Assembly: GCF_934754935.1 (NCBI RefSeq)
Contig: NZ_CAKVJB010000004.1
Coordinates: 1-64,000, forward strand
From: an uncultured Holdemanella sp.
Lineage (GTDB): Bacteria; Bacillota_I; Bacilli_A; Erysipelotrichales; Erysipelotrichaceae
Direction: 5' to 3'
Length of the DNA: 64,000 nt
Positions 32,715 through 41,253 of the stretch are shown here, piece after piece. Made by a program: the position numbers and the translations under genes. Under the pieces are notes generated by a model. That model was not told the origin of the DNA. It made no database searches and was given only the letters and a program-made list of their open reading frames with translations. The first letter of the stretch is position 1, and each line of letters opens with the position of its first letter.

Positions 32715-34040
32715 TTAGCGAACCAATTCTTCTTGGTGACTAGCGTAAGTGTATTCTTCAATTGTATACATAACGCGTGCTTTGATTAGATCTTCAGGTG
32801 TATTGTTTAATTTACCTTCACGTACCAATGTATATTGGAAAGGCATGTATTGACTTAACAATGGTAATGGTACTGGGTGTTCTTTTAAGTTTGCCAATAA
32901 TTTTGCTAAAGCGTTTTTAACATTTTCTTGAGGTAAATAATAACGGCAACGATCAGAGAATGAATATTTACGTTTAAATGCGATTTCATTTTCTGTTCCA
33001 TGATAATATGGAGCCCATTTACCAGGATTTGCCAACATAGCTTTATCTAATTCTTCACGGAAGTGACTTGTTTCAAATCCGTAAACAGCAGCTAATTCTT
33101 CTTCAATCATACATAATGAGAAGATTCCTTCACGAGCAGCATAAGTTAGTCCTGGACCTACTTTTAAGATTCCTACACCATCTTCTACTAATTCACGTAA
33201 TTTGAATTTAGTTTGATAGTCAGTTGAGTGTCCTTCAAATACTAATTTGTCAAAATCTTTAATACTTGCCATTAAATCTTTTGCACGTTCTCTATCATAT
33301 TCTTCACATCCAGCATCTTTTTCTTCAACACCTGGTTGAACTACGGCTGCGATTACATGGTTCCAAGCATCAGCAATTCCCATGTCATTAAATGCTTTTT
33401 CAAAAGTAGCAACTGTGCTTTTGAAATCTTCTGGTTTAGTTACCTGCATTCCTGCATTTTCTTCTTGGGCTCCACCTGGAATTGGAACTTCACTACCAAC
33501 AATATAAACTGGGTGAATAGCTTCAGGATTTTCTTGTAGTAATTCTTGATATGCTTCTTCACATACTTTTGCCAAAGTAGCTCCACGACGAGCGATTGTC
33601 TCATCACTTAAACGAGTGTTTGGATCATCATCAGCAACCTTCATACTTGTGTCGATATGAATTTTAGTAAATCCTGCACGTACATAGTCGTGAACTAATG
33701 TTTTTGCGTATTCCATAGCTTCAGCTTCTGGTTTATTTGCGACAGTTAATGGTCCTAAGTGGTCACCACCTAAGAAAATACGATCACTTGATAATCCAGC
33801 TTCTTTTGCTTTTTCATGACAGAAGTTGAAGAAATCTTGAGGTGTCATTCCAGAGTAACCACCATTTTGGTCTACTTGGTTTGCAGTTGATTCAATTAAA
33901 ACACATGAATCTTGTTTTTTTGCGGTTTCCATTGCAGCCTCAATTACGAATGCATTACTTGAGCAGCATGAATAGATAGCTACGGCTTTACCTTCTTTTT
34001 GTTTTTTTACAATGTTTAATAATGGATTTTGTTTAGGCAT
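32715..34040 (-). CDS. gatZ: tagatose-bisphosphate aldolase accessory subunit (GatZ/KbaZ type)
   Basis: A 441-residue protein of the GatZ/KbaZ family. IESTANQVDQNGGYSGMTPQDF, FLGGDHLGP, HIDTSMKVADDD and YIVGSEVPIPGGA are typical. In enteric bacteria it supports the class II tagatose-1,6-bisphosphate aldolase GatY/KbaY; that partner is not in this window. Codons are strongly biased to highly expressed genes. AGGAGGACATATA sets the start. It is divergent from nagB across a regulatory region with the shared 15-base motif. Confidence 0.88.
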   Translation of the reverse strand: MPKQNPLLNIVKKQKEGKAVAIYSCCSSNAFVIEAAMETAKKQDSCVLIESTANQVDQNGGYSGMTPQDFFNFCHEKAKEAGLSSDRIFLGGDHLGPLTVANKPEAEAMEYAKTLVHDYVRAGFTKIHIDTSMKVADDDPNTRLSDETIARRGATLAKVCEEAYQELLQENPEAIHPVYIVGSEVPIPGGAQEENAGMQVTKPEDFKSTVATFEKAFNDMGIADAWNHVIAAVVQPGVEEKDAGCEEYDRERAKDLMASIKDFDKLVFEGHSTDYQTKFKLRELVEDGVGILKVGPGLTYAAREGIFSLCMIEEELAAVYGFETSHFREELDKAMLANPGKWAPYYHGTENEIAFKRKYSFSDRCRYYLPQENVKNALAKLLANLKEHPVPLPLLSQYMPFQYTLVREGKLNNTPEDLIKARVMYTIEEYTYASHQEELVR

Positions 34041-34064
34041 TATATGTCCTCCTTAACTGATTTT

Positions 34065-34126
34065 ATTATACAGTATCTTTAACTTTTTTTCCTTATTTCG
34101 ATTAAAAGTCAACTAAAAAGTGCAAA
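34065..34126. promoter_or_regulatory. gatZ promoter with GalNAc-locus motif, copy 3
   Basis: The minus strand has TATAAT at 34065-34070 for gatZ. ACTAAAAAGTGCAAA lies at 34112-34126, 41 bases upstream of that -10, the same distance as in the other two promoters. Confidence 0.6.
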
Positions 34127-34180
34127 TATTTATAAATTGTTAAAAATGACAAAAGTATTACTAAAATGTTTATTTTAATT

Positions 34181-34200
34181 TGAAAGCGCTATGCTATAAT
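34181..34200 (+). promoter_or_regulatory. nagB promoter with overlapping partial cre
   Basis: TGAAAGCGCTATGC (34181-34194) matches cre except its last two bases and directly abuts TATAAT (34195-34200), so CcpA binding would block the promoter. Confidence 0.55.
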
Positions 34201-34229
34201 AGTAGGAGAGATATATGGAGGAGATACAA

Positions 34230-34949
34230 ATGAAAATTATTGTATGTGAAAACTATGATGAAATGTCTGCTAAGGCATTTGGTGTTATGAAAGAATTGTT
34301 GGATGCAAAAAAAGATGCTGTATTAGGGTTGGCAACAGGATCTAGTCCAGTTGGATTATATAAAGAAATGATCCAATATCATAAAGATGGATATAGTTAT
34401 AAAGATATTAAATCTTATAACTTAGATGAATATGTAGGTATCGATCGTAAAGATCCTCAATCTTACTATACATTTATGTATGAAAATTTATTCAAGGATA
34501 TCGATATTGATTTGAATAACACACATGTTCCTTATGGAAACACAGAAGCAGATTGTAAAGCGTATGAAGATGCTTTAAGTGAAGTATCTATTGATTTACA
34601 AGTATTAGGAATTGGACAAAATGGACACATCGGATTCAATGAACCTGGTACACCATTTGAAGAATTAACACACATTGTTGATTTGACAGAAAATACTCGT
34701 GAAGCAAATGCTCGTTTCTTCGATAATGATATCAATAAAGTTCCAACACAAGCTATTTCAATGGGAATTGGAACAATCATGAAATCTAAAAAAGTATTAT
34801 TAGTAGCTAATGGTGAAAATAAAGCAGATGCTGTTAAAGCTATGATTGAAGGACCAATCGATACAGCATGTGCTGCAAGTGCACTACAAAATCATCCAGA
34901 TGTTGTTGTTGTATTAGATAAAGCTGCCGCTAGCAAATTAAGTAAATAA
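34230..34949 (+). CDS. nagB: glucosamine-6-phosphate deaminase
   Basis: A 239-residue NagB. GLATGSSPVGLYKEM, SYNLDEYVG and LGIGQNGHIGFNEPG are the signature loops. It converts glucosamine-6-phosphate to fructose-6-phosphate and ammonia. GGAGGAG is spaced for ATG 34230 rather than 34215. With AgaS at the other end of the locus, both galacto- and gluco-configured amino sugars may be used. It has its own promoter and terminator. Confidence 0.94.
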   Translation: MKIIVCENYDEMSAKAFGVMKELLDAKKDAVLGLATGSSPVGLYKEMIQYHKDGYSYKDIKSYNLDEYVGIDRKDPQSYYTFMYENLFKDIDIDLNNTHVPYGNTEADCKAYEDALSEVSIDLQVLGIGQNGHIGFNEPGTPFEELTHIVDLTENTREANARFFDNDINKVPTQAISMGIGTIMKSKKVLLVANGENKADAVKAMIEGPIDTACAASALQNHPDVVVVLDKAAASKLSK

Positions 34950-34965
34950 TTATATTTATCTTTGT

Positions 34966-34996
34966 AGGATAGGGAATTCATTTCTCTATCCTTTTT
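34966..34996 (+). terminator. terminator of nagB
   Basis: AGGATAGGGA (34966-34975) and TCTCTATCCT (34983-34992), followed by TTTT. Confidence 0.8.
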
Positions 34997-35001
34997 ATTT
35001 G

Positions 35002-35010
35002 TGTTAAAAT
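35002..35010 (+). promoter_or_regulatory. extended -10 promoter of srtB
   Basis: TGT-TAAAAT (35002-35010) lies just eight bases before the srtB start codon at 35019. Transcription would start at about 35017, leaving almost no leader. Confidence 0.5.
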
Positions 35011-35018
35011 GAACATGT

Positions 35019-35768
35019 ATGAAAAAATGGATATATAGAATTCTTTTAGTTGTTTGTCTTTGTGTATTTGGATATAGTGCCTATAATTTATGGGATATTT
35101 ATTCACAAAAACAACAAGTAGAAAATGAAACTAAACAATTAGAAAAAAGTGTAATAAAGAAAAAGAATAAGGAAGAAAAACAAGTGTTAGATCCAGATTG
35201 GAGTAAGCTTAAGGCAGAAAATCAGGATATTGTCGCATGGATCTATGTTCCTGGGTGTGATATTTCTTTTCCAGTTGTGCAAACAAAAGATAATCAATAT
35301 TATTTGAATCACACTGTGGGTGGGGAATATAATGATAGAGGTTCGATTTTTTTAGATGCGAATGCGAACGGGCAATTTCAAGATGATAATTCAATTATAT
35401 ATGGACATTCTGTAGAAGGTGGAGGTATGTTTACCTTATTAAAAAATTATTGTGATGAAGAATTTTTTGAAACTCATCCATCATTTTATTTGTTGACACC
35501 GGATGCGAATTATAAATGCCATGTTTTTACATTTGCGAAAACGACAGAAGATAGTGTATTCTATACAACGTCATTTGGTGATTATAGACATCAGACGTTG
35601 GATTCAATGCAACAAATGTCGACTTATTTTAATGAATTAGATGATATAGATGCGAATTATGTATCTTTATCTACTTGTGATTTAGAATTTGGATTCAATT
35701 CGAATCATCGTTTTGTCTTAACTGGTCTTATGGAAAAGACAAGTGACGATATTGTTTTAAAAGATTGA
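35019..35768 (+). CDS. srtB: class B sortase
   Basis: A 249-residue membrane-anchored transpeptidase. An N-terminal helix (about residues 4-24) anchors it, a coiled charged linker follows, and the catalytic set is H130 (YGHS), C220 (LSTCD) and R231 (HRFVL). Class B sortases attach specific proteins, often for iron uptake or pili, to peptidoglycan. No LPxTG- or NPxTN-type substrate is visible nearby. No ribosome-binding site precedes the ATG, and the promoter is only eight bases away. It is followed 29 bases later by murG. Confidence 0.88.
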   Translation: MKKWIYRILLVVCLCVFGYSAYNLWDIYSQKQQVENETKQLEKSVIKKKNKEEKQVLDPDWSKLKAENQDIVAWIYVPGCDISFPVVQTKDNQYYLNHTVGGEYNDRGSIFLDANANGQFQDDNSIIYGHSVEGGGMFTLLKNYCDEEFFETHPSFYLLTPDANYKCHVFTFAKTTEDSVFYTTSFGDYRHQTLDSMQQMSTYFNELDDIDANYVSLSTCDLEFGFNSNHRFVLTGLMEKTSDDIVLKD

Positions 35769-35797
35769 TATATGATATACTTGGTGAGGTTTTTGAT

Positions 35798-36880
35798 ATG
35801 AAAATTTGTTTTGTGACAGGAGGAACAGGTGGACATATTTATCCGGCTTTAGCTTTGGCGGATAAAATGAAAGAACTTGATTCTTCAACTGAAATATTAT
35901 TTATTGGAAATGATGATCGCATGGAAAAGGATTTGATTCCGCAAAATGGCTATGCGTTTAAGGCTTTACATACTTCTGGATTGGTGGGGAATGCATTTAA
36001 AAAATGTATGGCCGTTTGTCAGATGTTTAAAGCAGAAGGTAAGGCAAAAAAATATTTAAAAGAATTTAAACCAGATGTAGTTATTGGATTTGGTGGCTAT
36101 GTGAGTGCGCCTGTTATTATGGCGGCTCATTCTTTAGGTATCCACACTGTAATTCATGAACAAAATTCTATTGTTGGTAAAGCTAACCAGCTTGTTATGA
36201 AAAAAGTGGATGCGATTATAACTTGTTATGAGAAGTGTAATGAGGTTTTCCCAAAGGAAAAGATTCACATGCTTGGAAATCCTAGAGCTACAATTGCCAA
36301 AGAAGCAAAATTTGATGAAGACTATTTTAAATCACTAGGCTTAGATTTAGATAAAAAGACCATTCTTATTGTGATGGGTTCTTTAGGCTCTAGTTCAGTA
36401 AATGAATTGATGAAGAGTGCTCTAAAAGATGTCGATGGGGATTTACAATTTTTGTATGTCTGCGGAAAAGATAATTCGCAAGATTTGAATTTATTTGAAA
36501 ACCAAAAGAATATTCATGTTGTACCATATGTAGATACTTTGCGTATATATGGACATGTAGATGGAATGGTTTGTCGTGCAGGTGCTACTACGCTTGCAGA
36601 AGTAACAGCCTTAGGTATCCCGTCTATTGTGATACCAAGTCCTTATGTGGCTAATAACCATCAATTTTATAATGCGAGCATGCTTTTAAGGCAACAGGCT
36701 TGTCGTATTATTGAAGAAAAGGATTTAAATGCGGACACTTTGCAGGGACAAATTGTTTCTTTATACGCAAATCCTGTGGTATATAAAGAGACGCATGAGC
36801 ATGCTTTGCAGATGGGAAAACCAAATGCAGCATATGATATTATAGATTTATTAAAAAATATATGTAAAAAGGGGAACTAA
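35798..36880 (+). CDS. murG: UDP-N-acetylglucosamine transferase MurG
   Basis: A 360-residue glycosyltransferase adding GlcNAc to lipid I. The N-terminal loop is TGGTGGHIYPALALA, GFGGYVSAPVI is the second glycine loop, and CRAGATTLAE lies in the UDP-GlcNAc site. GGTGAGG sets ATG 35798; the frame is open to 35765. It is read together with murB, two bases downstream, and divIB, a cell-wall and division unit. Confidence 0.95.
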   Translation: MKICFVTGGTGGHIYPALALADKMKELDSSTEILFIGNDDRMEKDLIPQNGYAFKALHTSGLVGNAFKKCMAVCQMFKAEGKAKKYLKEFKPDVVIGFGGYVSAPVIMAAHSLGIHTVIHEQNSIVGKANQLVMKKVDAIITCYEKCNEVFPKEKIHMLGNPRATIAKEAKFDEDYFKSLGLDLDKKTILIVMGSLGSSSVNELMKSALKDVDGDLQFLYVCGKDNSQDLNLFENQKNIHVVPYVDTLRIYGHVDGMVCRAGATTLAEVTALGIPSIVIPSPYVANNHQFYNASMLLRQQACRIIEEKDLNADTLQGQIVSLYANPVVYKETHEHALQMGKPNAAYDIIDLLKNICKKGN

Positions 36881-36881
36881 T

Positions 36882-37781
36882 ATGAGCATTAAGGATCGTT
36901 TAATGACGTATGCAGAAGTTTTAGAACATGAATCTATGAAGAAACACACGACTTTTAAGATTGGTGGCTTTGTAGATTATTATATTTATCCAAAAAATTG
37001 TACAGCTTTGATGTGTGTACTAGAAATATTGGCAGAAGAAAATATTCCATATTATGTACTTGGACGTGGATCTAACGTTTTATGTTCAGATACAGATTTT
37101 AATGGTGCAATTATAAATTTAGATCGTACTTTGAATGACTTTTATTTTGAACCAGATGGAATTTTAGTGGCACAAGCAGGATGTTCAATTATAAATATGG
37201 CCGTAGAAGCCATGAAAAGATCGTTGACAGGATTAGAATGGGCAAGTGGTATTCCAGGCTCTATTGGAGGATGCCTATATATGAATGCAGGTGCCTATAA
37301 AGATAATATGGCAAATCATTTAGTGGATGTATGTGTTTTAAAAGATAATACAATTTGTTGGATGAAGAAGGATGAGTTGGATTATGCATATCGCCATTCT
37401 ATTTTTCAATCACACAAAGATTGGACTATTTTAGTAGGTCGTTTTCAATTAGAAAAAGGAAATCAAAATGATATTCGTGATCTAATGAATGCTCGACGCG
37501 AAAGAAGAATGAGTGCACAACCATTGGATAAGCCATGTGCAGGAAGTGTTTTTAGAAATCCAGAAGAAATTCCTGCTTGGAAATTGATTGAAGATTTAGG
37601 TTTACGTGGACATAAAGTTGGTGGAGCTAAGGTAAGTGAAAAACATTGTAATTTTATTGTGAATGATGATTTGACAGCTACAGCTCAAGATGTTCGTGAT
37701 TTAATTCATGAAATCAAAGTTAAGGCTAAAAAAGAATATGATATTGACATGGTAACGGAAGTTGAGCAGTTATATTGGTAA
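36882..37781 (+). CDS. murB: UDP-N-acetylmuramate dehydrogenase
   Basis: A 299-residue FAD enzyme reducing UDP-GlcNAc-enolpyruvate to UDP-MurNAc. HTTFKIGG, VLGRGSNVLCSD, ASGIPGSIGG and CAGSVFRNP are the FAD- and substrate-binding blocks of the type II (Gram-positive) enzyme. Its end overlaps the start of the divIB gene by seven bases. Confidence 0.95.
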   Translation: MSIKDRLMTYAEVLEHESMKKHTTFKIGGFVDYYIYPKNCTALMCVLEILAEENIPYYVLGRGSNVLCSDTDFNGAIINLDRTLNDFYFEPDGILVAQAGCSIINMAVEAMKRSLTGLEWASGIPGSIGGCLYMNAGAYKDNMANHLVDVCVLKDNTICWMKKDELDYAYRHSIFQSHKDWTILVGRFQLEKGNQNDIRDLMNARRERRMSAQPLDKPCAGSVFRNPEEIPAWKLIEDLGLRGHKVGGAKVSEKHCNFIVNDDLTATAQDVRDLIHEIKVKAKKEYDIDMVTEVEQLYW

Positions 37782-38764
37782 AGAAAAAAATAAAGCTAAC
37801 CATTAAACAAACGATTATTTTTAGTCTTGTTTTTATGATGGTATCTAGTGTTTTTGTGTATTACTTTTCTACAGATTCCCATGTCAAGGTTTTGTCGTGT
37901 AAAAATAATTATTATTTATCAGATAGCGAAGTTTATGATTTGGCAAATGTGAGTACAAAGACACGTCTTTATTTAGTTCCTTCTATATTACTTGAAAAAA
38001 GAGTAGAGAAGATGCCTTTTGTACAGTCTTGTAAAGTATCAAAAAAGAATCGTAAATTAACTTTTGATGTGCAAGAAAAATTAATTGTTGGTTATTATGT
38101 TAAGGACGATAAAAACTTTGCGTTGCTTCAAGATGGAACTTCGATTGAAATTGAAGAACAATATTTGAATATGATCGTGCATTTTCCTTTGTTGTCCGAT
38201 TTTAATGCGAAACAACGTAAACAGTTGTGTGAACAATTTCAAAAACATAGCAAAATATTGACGCGTGACTTAATTGAAAAATTTGCGGAAATTGTACCTT
38301 ATAAAACGAGTTACGATAAAAATATGTTTAAGATCACAATGCAGGATGGCAATATTGTTTATACGAATTTAAAAAGTATAAAAATGCTTTCAAAATACCA
38401 AAGTGTATTGACGAAACTTACGGGACAGTCGGTATGTTTGGTGTTGGATTCTACACATTCAACGATTGAAAAAGTAAATTGTGAGGATTTGAATTCTAAG
38501 AAAAAGGAAGAAGAACAAAAAAAGACTTCTGAAAAGACGGAAACAGAAACATCACAAGAAATTGAAAATCAAGAAGAAGAACAGCAACCAGATGATGAAG
38601 AAACAGAAAATGAGGCTGAGTGGGTCTATGATGAGAATACAGGAGTATATTATCATGAAGCTATAGGTATGTATTATGATCCAAATACAGATGAATATTA
38701 TGATGAAAATGGCACATATTATTATTGGGATGAGGATTCGCAAAGCTTTGTAGAAGCGTATTAA
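37775..38764 (+). CDS. divIB: DivIB/FtsQ-type cell division protein with tyrosine-rich tail
   Basis: A 329-residue single-pass membrane protein: short basic cytoplasmic end, helix at about residues 13-29, then a POTRA-like region (SCKNNYYLSDSEVYDLANV...) and the beta domain. This architecture and its place after murG-murB indicate DivIB/FtsQ, which links FtsL and DivIC in the divisome. Start is TTG 37775, overlapping murB. The last 90 residues are unusual: a Glu/Gln-rich linker and then repeated YDENTG, YYDPNTDEYYDENG and YYYWDED segments, like OCRE octamer repeats. Confidence 0.8.
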   Translation: MVKKKIKLTIKQTIIFSLVFMMVSSVFVYYFSTDSHVKVLSCKNNYYLSDSEVYDLANVSTKTRLYLVPSILLEKRVEKMPFVQSCKVSKKNRKLTFDVQEKLIVGYYVKDDKNFALLQDGTSIEIEEQYLNMIVHFPLLSDFNAKQRKQLCEQFQKHSKILTRDLIEKFAEIVPYKTSYDKNMFKITMQDGNIVYTNLKSIKMLSKYQSVLTKLTGQSVCLVLDSTHSTIEKVNCEDLNSKKKEEEQKKTSEKTETETSQEIENQEEEQQPDDEETENEAEWVYDENTGVYYHEAIGMYYDPNTDEYYDENGTYYYWDEDSQSFVEAY

Positions 38765-38767
38765 GAT

Positions 38768-38796
38768 TTGTGTTTATATTTTAAGTAGAGTATAAT
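38768..38796 (+). promoter_or_regulatory. promoter of the Asp23-family gene
   Basis: TTGTGT (38768-38773), 17 bases, TATAAT (38791-38796), 24 bases before the start codon. Confidence 0.7.
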
Positions 38797-38819
38797 TAAT
38801 AAAAACAGGAGGTTTTATT

Positions 38820-39179
38820 ATGCCTATTAATAAATCAACAGAATACGGAAATATCGAAATTTCATTAGATGCGATTGCCAATTTAGCAGGTGGCGCAATT
38901 ACTGAATGTTACGGTATTGTAGGTATGGCAAGCCAGAAAACATTGAAGGATGGCTGGGCAGAATTATTGAAAAAAGAAAACTATGCTCGTGGTGTTGTTG
39001 TGACACAAGATGAAACGGGATTAGTTTTGAATCTTTATATTATTGCATTACAGGGAATTAAATTAAGTCAAGTTGTGTATGAAGCACAAAAACGTGTTAA
39101 ATATGTATTGGAGAAAACTTTGGAAGTAAAATGTAACGCTGTAAACATTTATGTTCAAGGTGTTCGTGCGGTAAAGTAG
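38820..39179 (+). CDS. Asp23/Gls24-family protein (YloU-like)
   Basis: A 119-residue protein: YGNIEISLDAIANLAGGAITECYGIVGMA is the family start, and VYEAQKRVKYVLEKT the conserved helix. The family is alkaline-shock related and envelope associated, and is commonly placed just before the DAK2/FakA-like gene, as here (ten bases apart). AGGAGG sets ATG 38820. Confidence 0.9.
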   Translation: MPINKSTEYGNIEISLDAIANLAGGAITECYGIVGMASQKTLKDGWAELLKKENYARGVVVTQDETGLVLNLYIIALQGIKLSQVVYEAQKRVKYVLEKTLEVKCNAVNIYVQGVRAVK

Positions 39180-39189
39180 GGGTTAAGAG

Positions 39190-40815
39190 ATGGAAAGAAT
39201 TAATGGTATTTTATTTAAACAGATGCTAGAATCCGGAATGAATAACTTATCAAATCATTCAGCGGAAATTGATGCATTGAATGTTTTCCCTGTGCCAGAT
39301 GGTGATACTGGAACAAATATGCATTTAACTGTATCGAATGGTGTAAAAGAAGCGCTTAAAACAAATTCGGATTCTGTAAAAGATATTGCGAAAACATTAT
39401 CTCGTGGATTATTAATGGGTGCACGTGGTAACTCTGGTGTTATTACTTCACAGATTTTTAGAGGAATCTATCAAGCAGTTGAAGACTTAGATGATATGGA
39501 TGCATCTCAATTGGCTCACGCTTTAGTGAATGGTAGTCGTGTTGCGTATCGTGCTGTTATGCGTCCGGTAGAAGGAACTATTTTAACAGTAGTTCGTGAA
39601 GCTGCAGATTATACATATGCATATACTACAACTGAAGAAGTTACAGATTGCATGGATGTTATGAAGAAGATGGTGGATGAAGCCAATGCTTCTTTACAAA
39701 GAACACCTGAATTATTACCTGTTCTTGCAGAAGTAGGTGTAGTTGATAGTGGTGGTAAGGGACTTTGTGTAATCTTAGAAGGTTTCCTTGCGGCTATGGA
39801 AGGTCATCCAGTTCAACTTGAAGGTGCAAAAGCAGCTGGTGAAAGTGCTCAGGCAAAAGTTGAAGGTGGAGAAGAAGAATATGGATTCTGTACAGAATTT
39901 ATTTTAAAGTTATCTGAAAATGGTATTCGTCATTTCTCTGAAACTAGCTTTAAAGATGAATTAGCTACAATTGGTAATTCGATTGTGTGTGTGCAAGATG
40001 AAGATTTAGTTAAAGTGCATGTTCATACATTAGAACCATTTACAGCTATTAAAATGGGACGTCGTCAGGGTCGTTTTATTAAATTAAAAGTTGAAAATAT
40101 GCAAGAACAGCATGACAATATTATTGAAAAAGAGGAAGAGGAAAAAATGGCAGAACACAAAAAATATGCCATTATTACCGTAGCTCCTGGAGATGGAATC
40201 AAGAAGATGTTCACAGAACTTAGAGCTGACATTGTTGTTGGTGGTGGACAAACAATGAATCCTAGTACAGAAGATTTTGTTTCAGCTGTTGAAAAGTTGA
40301 ATGCAGATCATATCTTCATTTTACCTAACAATTCAAATATTGTTTTAGCTGCAAGTCAAGCTGCACAAGTTTGTTCAGATCAAGACATTCATGTGCTTCC
40401 AAGTAAAACAATTCCACAAGGTTTAAGTGCTTGTGTTATGTTCAACCCAGATGTTGAATTAGAAGATAACTTAGCTGAAATGAATGAAGCTATTGAAAAT
40501 GTTAAATCTGGTGAAGTAACATATGCGATTAAAGATACAACATATGATGGTCTTGAAATTAAAAAAGATGAATATATGGGTATTTTTGGAAAAGATATTT
40601 GCGTATCTTGTCCAGATTGTATGGAAGCAACAAAGAAACTTTTAGATAAGATGTTAGATGAAGATAGCGAACTTGTTACTTTGATTTATGGTGATACAGC
40701 TACTGAAGAACAGGCTGAAGAAATTGCTGCTTATATCGAAGATAACAGTGATGCAGAAGTTGAAATCCATGAAGGAAATCAACCTGTCTACTCATTTATT
40801 ATTGGTGTTGAATAG
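39190..40815 (+). CDS. fakA: DAK2-domain protein, FakA-like (YloV)
   Basis: A 541-residue protein with an N-terminal DhaL kinase domain: LNVFPVPDGDTGTNMHLTV and GARGNSGVITSQIF bind nucleotide. A middle domain and a C-terminal DegV-like part (GGQTMNPSTEDF) follow. FakA phosphorylates fatty acids bound to FakB for entry to phospholipid synthesis. A FakB (DegV) partner is not in the window. It shares the Asp23 promoter and ends at a strong terminator. Confidence 0.9.
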   Translation: MERINGILFKQMLESGMNNLSNHSAEIDALNVFPVPDGDTGTNMHLTVSNGVKEALKTNSDSVKDIAKTLSRGLLMGARGNSGVITSQIFRGIYQAVEDLDDMDASQLAHALVNGSRVAYRAVMRPVEGTILTVVREAADYTYAYTTTEEVTDCMDVMKKMVDEANASLQRTPELLPVLAEVGVVDSGGKGLCVILEGFLAAMEGHPVQLEGAKAAGESAQAKVEGGEEEYGFCTEFILKLSENGIRHFSETSFKDELATIGNSIVCVQDEDLVKVHVHTLEPFTAIKMGRRQGRFIKLKVENMQEQHDNIIEKEEEEKMAEHKKYAIITVAPGDGIKKMFTELRADIVVGGGQTMNPSTEDFVSAVEKLNADHIFILPNNSNIVLAASQAAQVCSDQDIHVLPSKTIPQGLSACVMFNPDVELEDNLAEMNEAIENVKSGEVTYAIKDTTYDGLEIKKDEYMGIFGKDICVSCPDCMEATKKLLDKMLDEDSELVTLIYGDTATEEQAEEIAAYIEDNSDAEVEIHEGNQPVYSFIIGVE

Positions 40816-40825
40816 TAAACTAATG

Positions 40826-40859
40826 AATCCATCAGATTGAGTTCTGATGGATTTTTTTT
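40826..40859 (+). terminator. terminator of the asp23-fakA unit
   Basis: AATCCATCAGA (40826-40836) and TCTGATGGATT (40843-40853), followed by TTTTTT. Confidence 0.88.
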
Positions 40860-41188
40860 CTTGTAGCCAGGATGCGATTGCGTGTATAATTAAAGCCGGA
40901 GAAACCTCTGAAATCTCTTTTTTAATCTTTTGGCTTGCGATTAAAGGATTCCATAGGTCCATTTGAAAGGCGTGCGTAATATTCTTTTTCTGTACGTGCG
41001 CTTTTTATATACACTTTTATACGGGTGAAGGAATTTACTATAGGTCTAAGATTTCTTCTTAAGAAACCTGCAAAGTCACGGAATATAGACTGATCAGAAT
41101 TGTCATATTTATCAATCAAAGTGTTTAGATCAAGAAGGACATCGAATTCGTTATCGTATTCTGTATGATTGAATTGGATATATTATTC
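40858..41188 (-). pseudogene. C-terminal remnant of an ISL3-family transposase
   Basis: On the minus strand the frame from about 41187 reads YIQFNHTEYDNEFD..., then ...RLSNGPMESFNRKPKD, the conserved C-terminal block of ISL3 transposases. The next codon is TAA where TTA (Leu) is expected, and the same frame then continues as KRDFRGFSGFNYTRNRIL before running into the fakA terminator. The rest of the transposase and both IS ends are missing. It is a decayed relic in the 438-base gap between fakA and cstA. Confidence 0.8.
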
Positions 41189-41220
41189 CTTTGGTGTACT
41201 TTGCCTTAGTTTATAGACAA

Positions 41221-41246
41221 AAGAAAAGACCGCTTGATGCGGTCTT
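41221..41246 (-). terminator. terminator of cstA
   Basis: AAGACCGC and GCGGTCTT (41226-41246) around a five-base loop, followed on the minus strand by TTTTCTT. Confidence 0.8.
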
Positions 41247-41253
41247 GATTGTT

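Noticed and set aside
40922..41119. A functional small gene on the minus strand
   Set aside because: The protein is the conserved C-terminal block of an ISL3 transposase ended by a premature stop.
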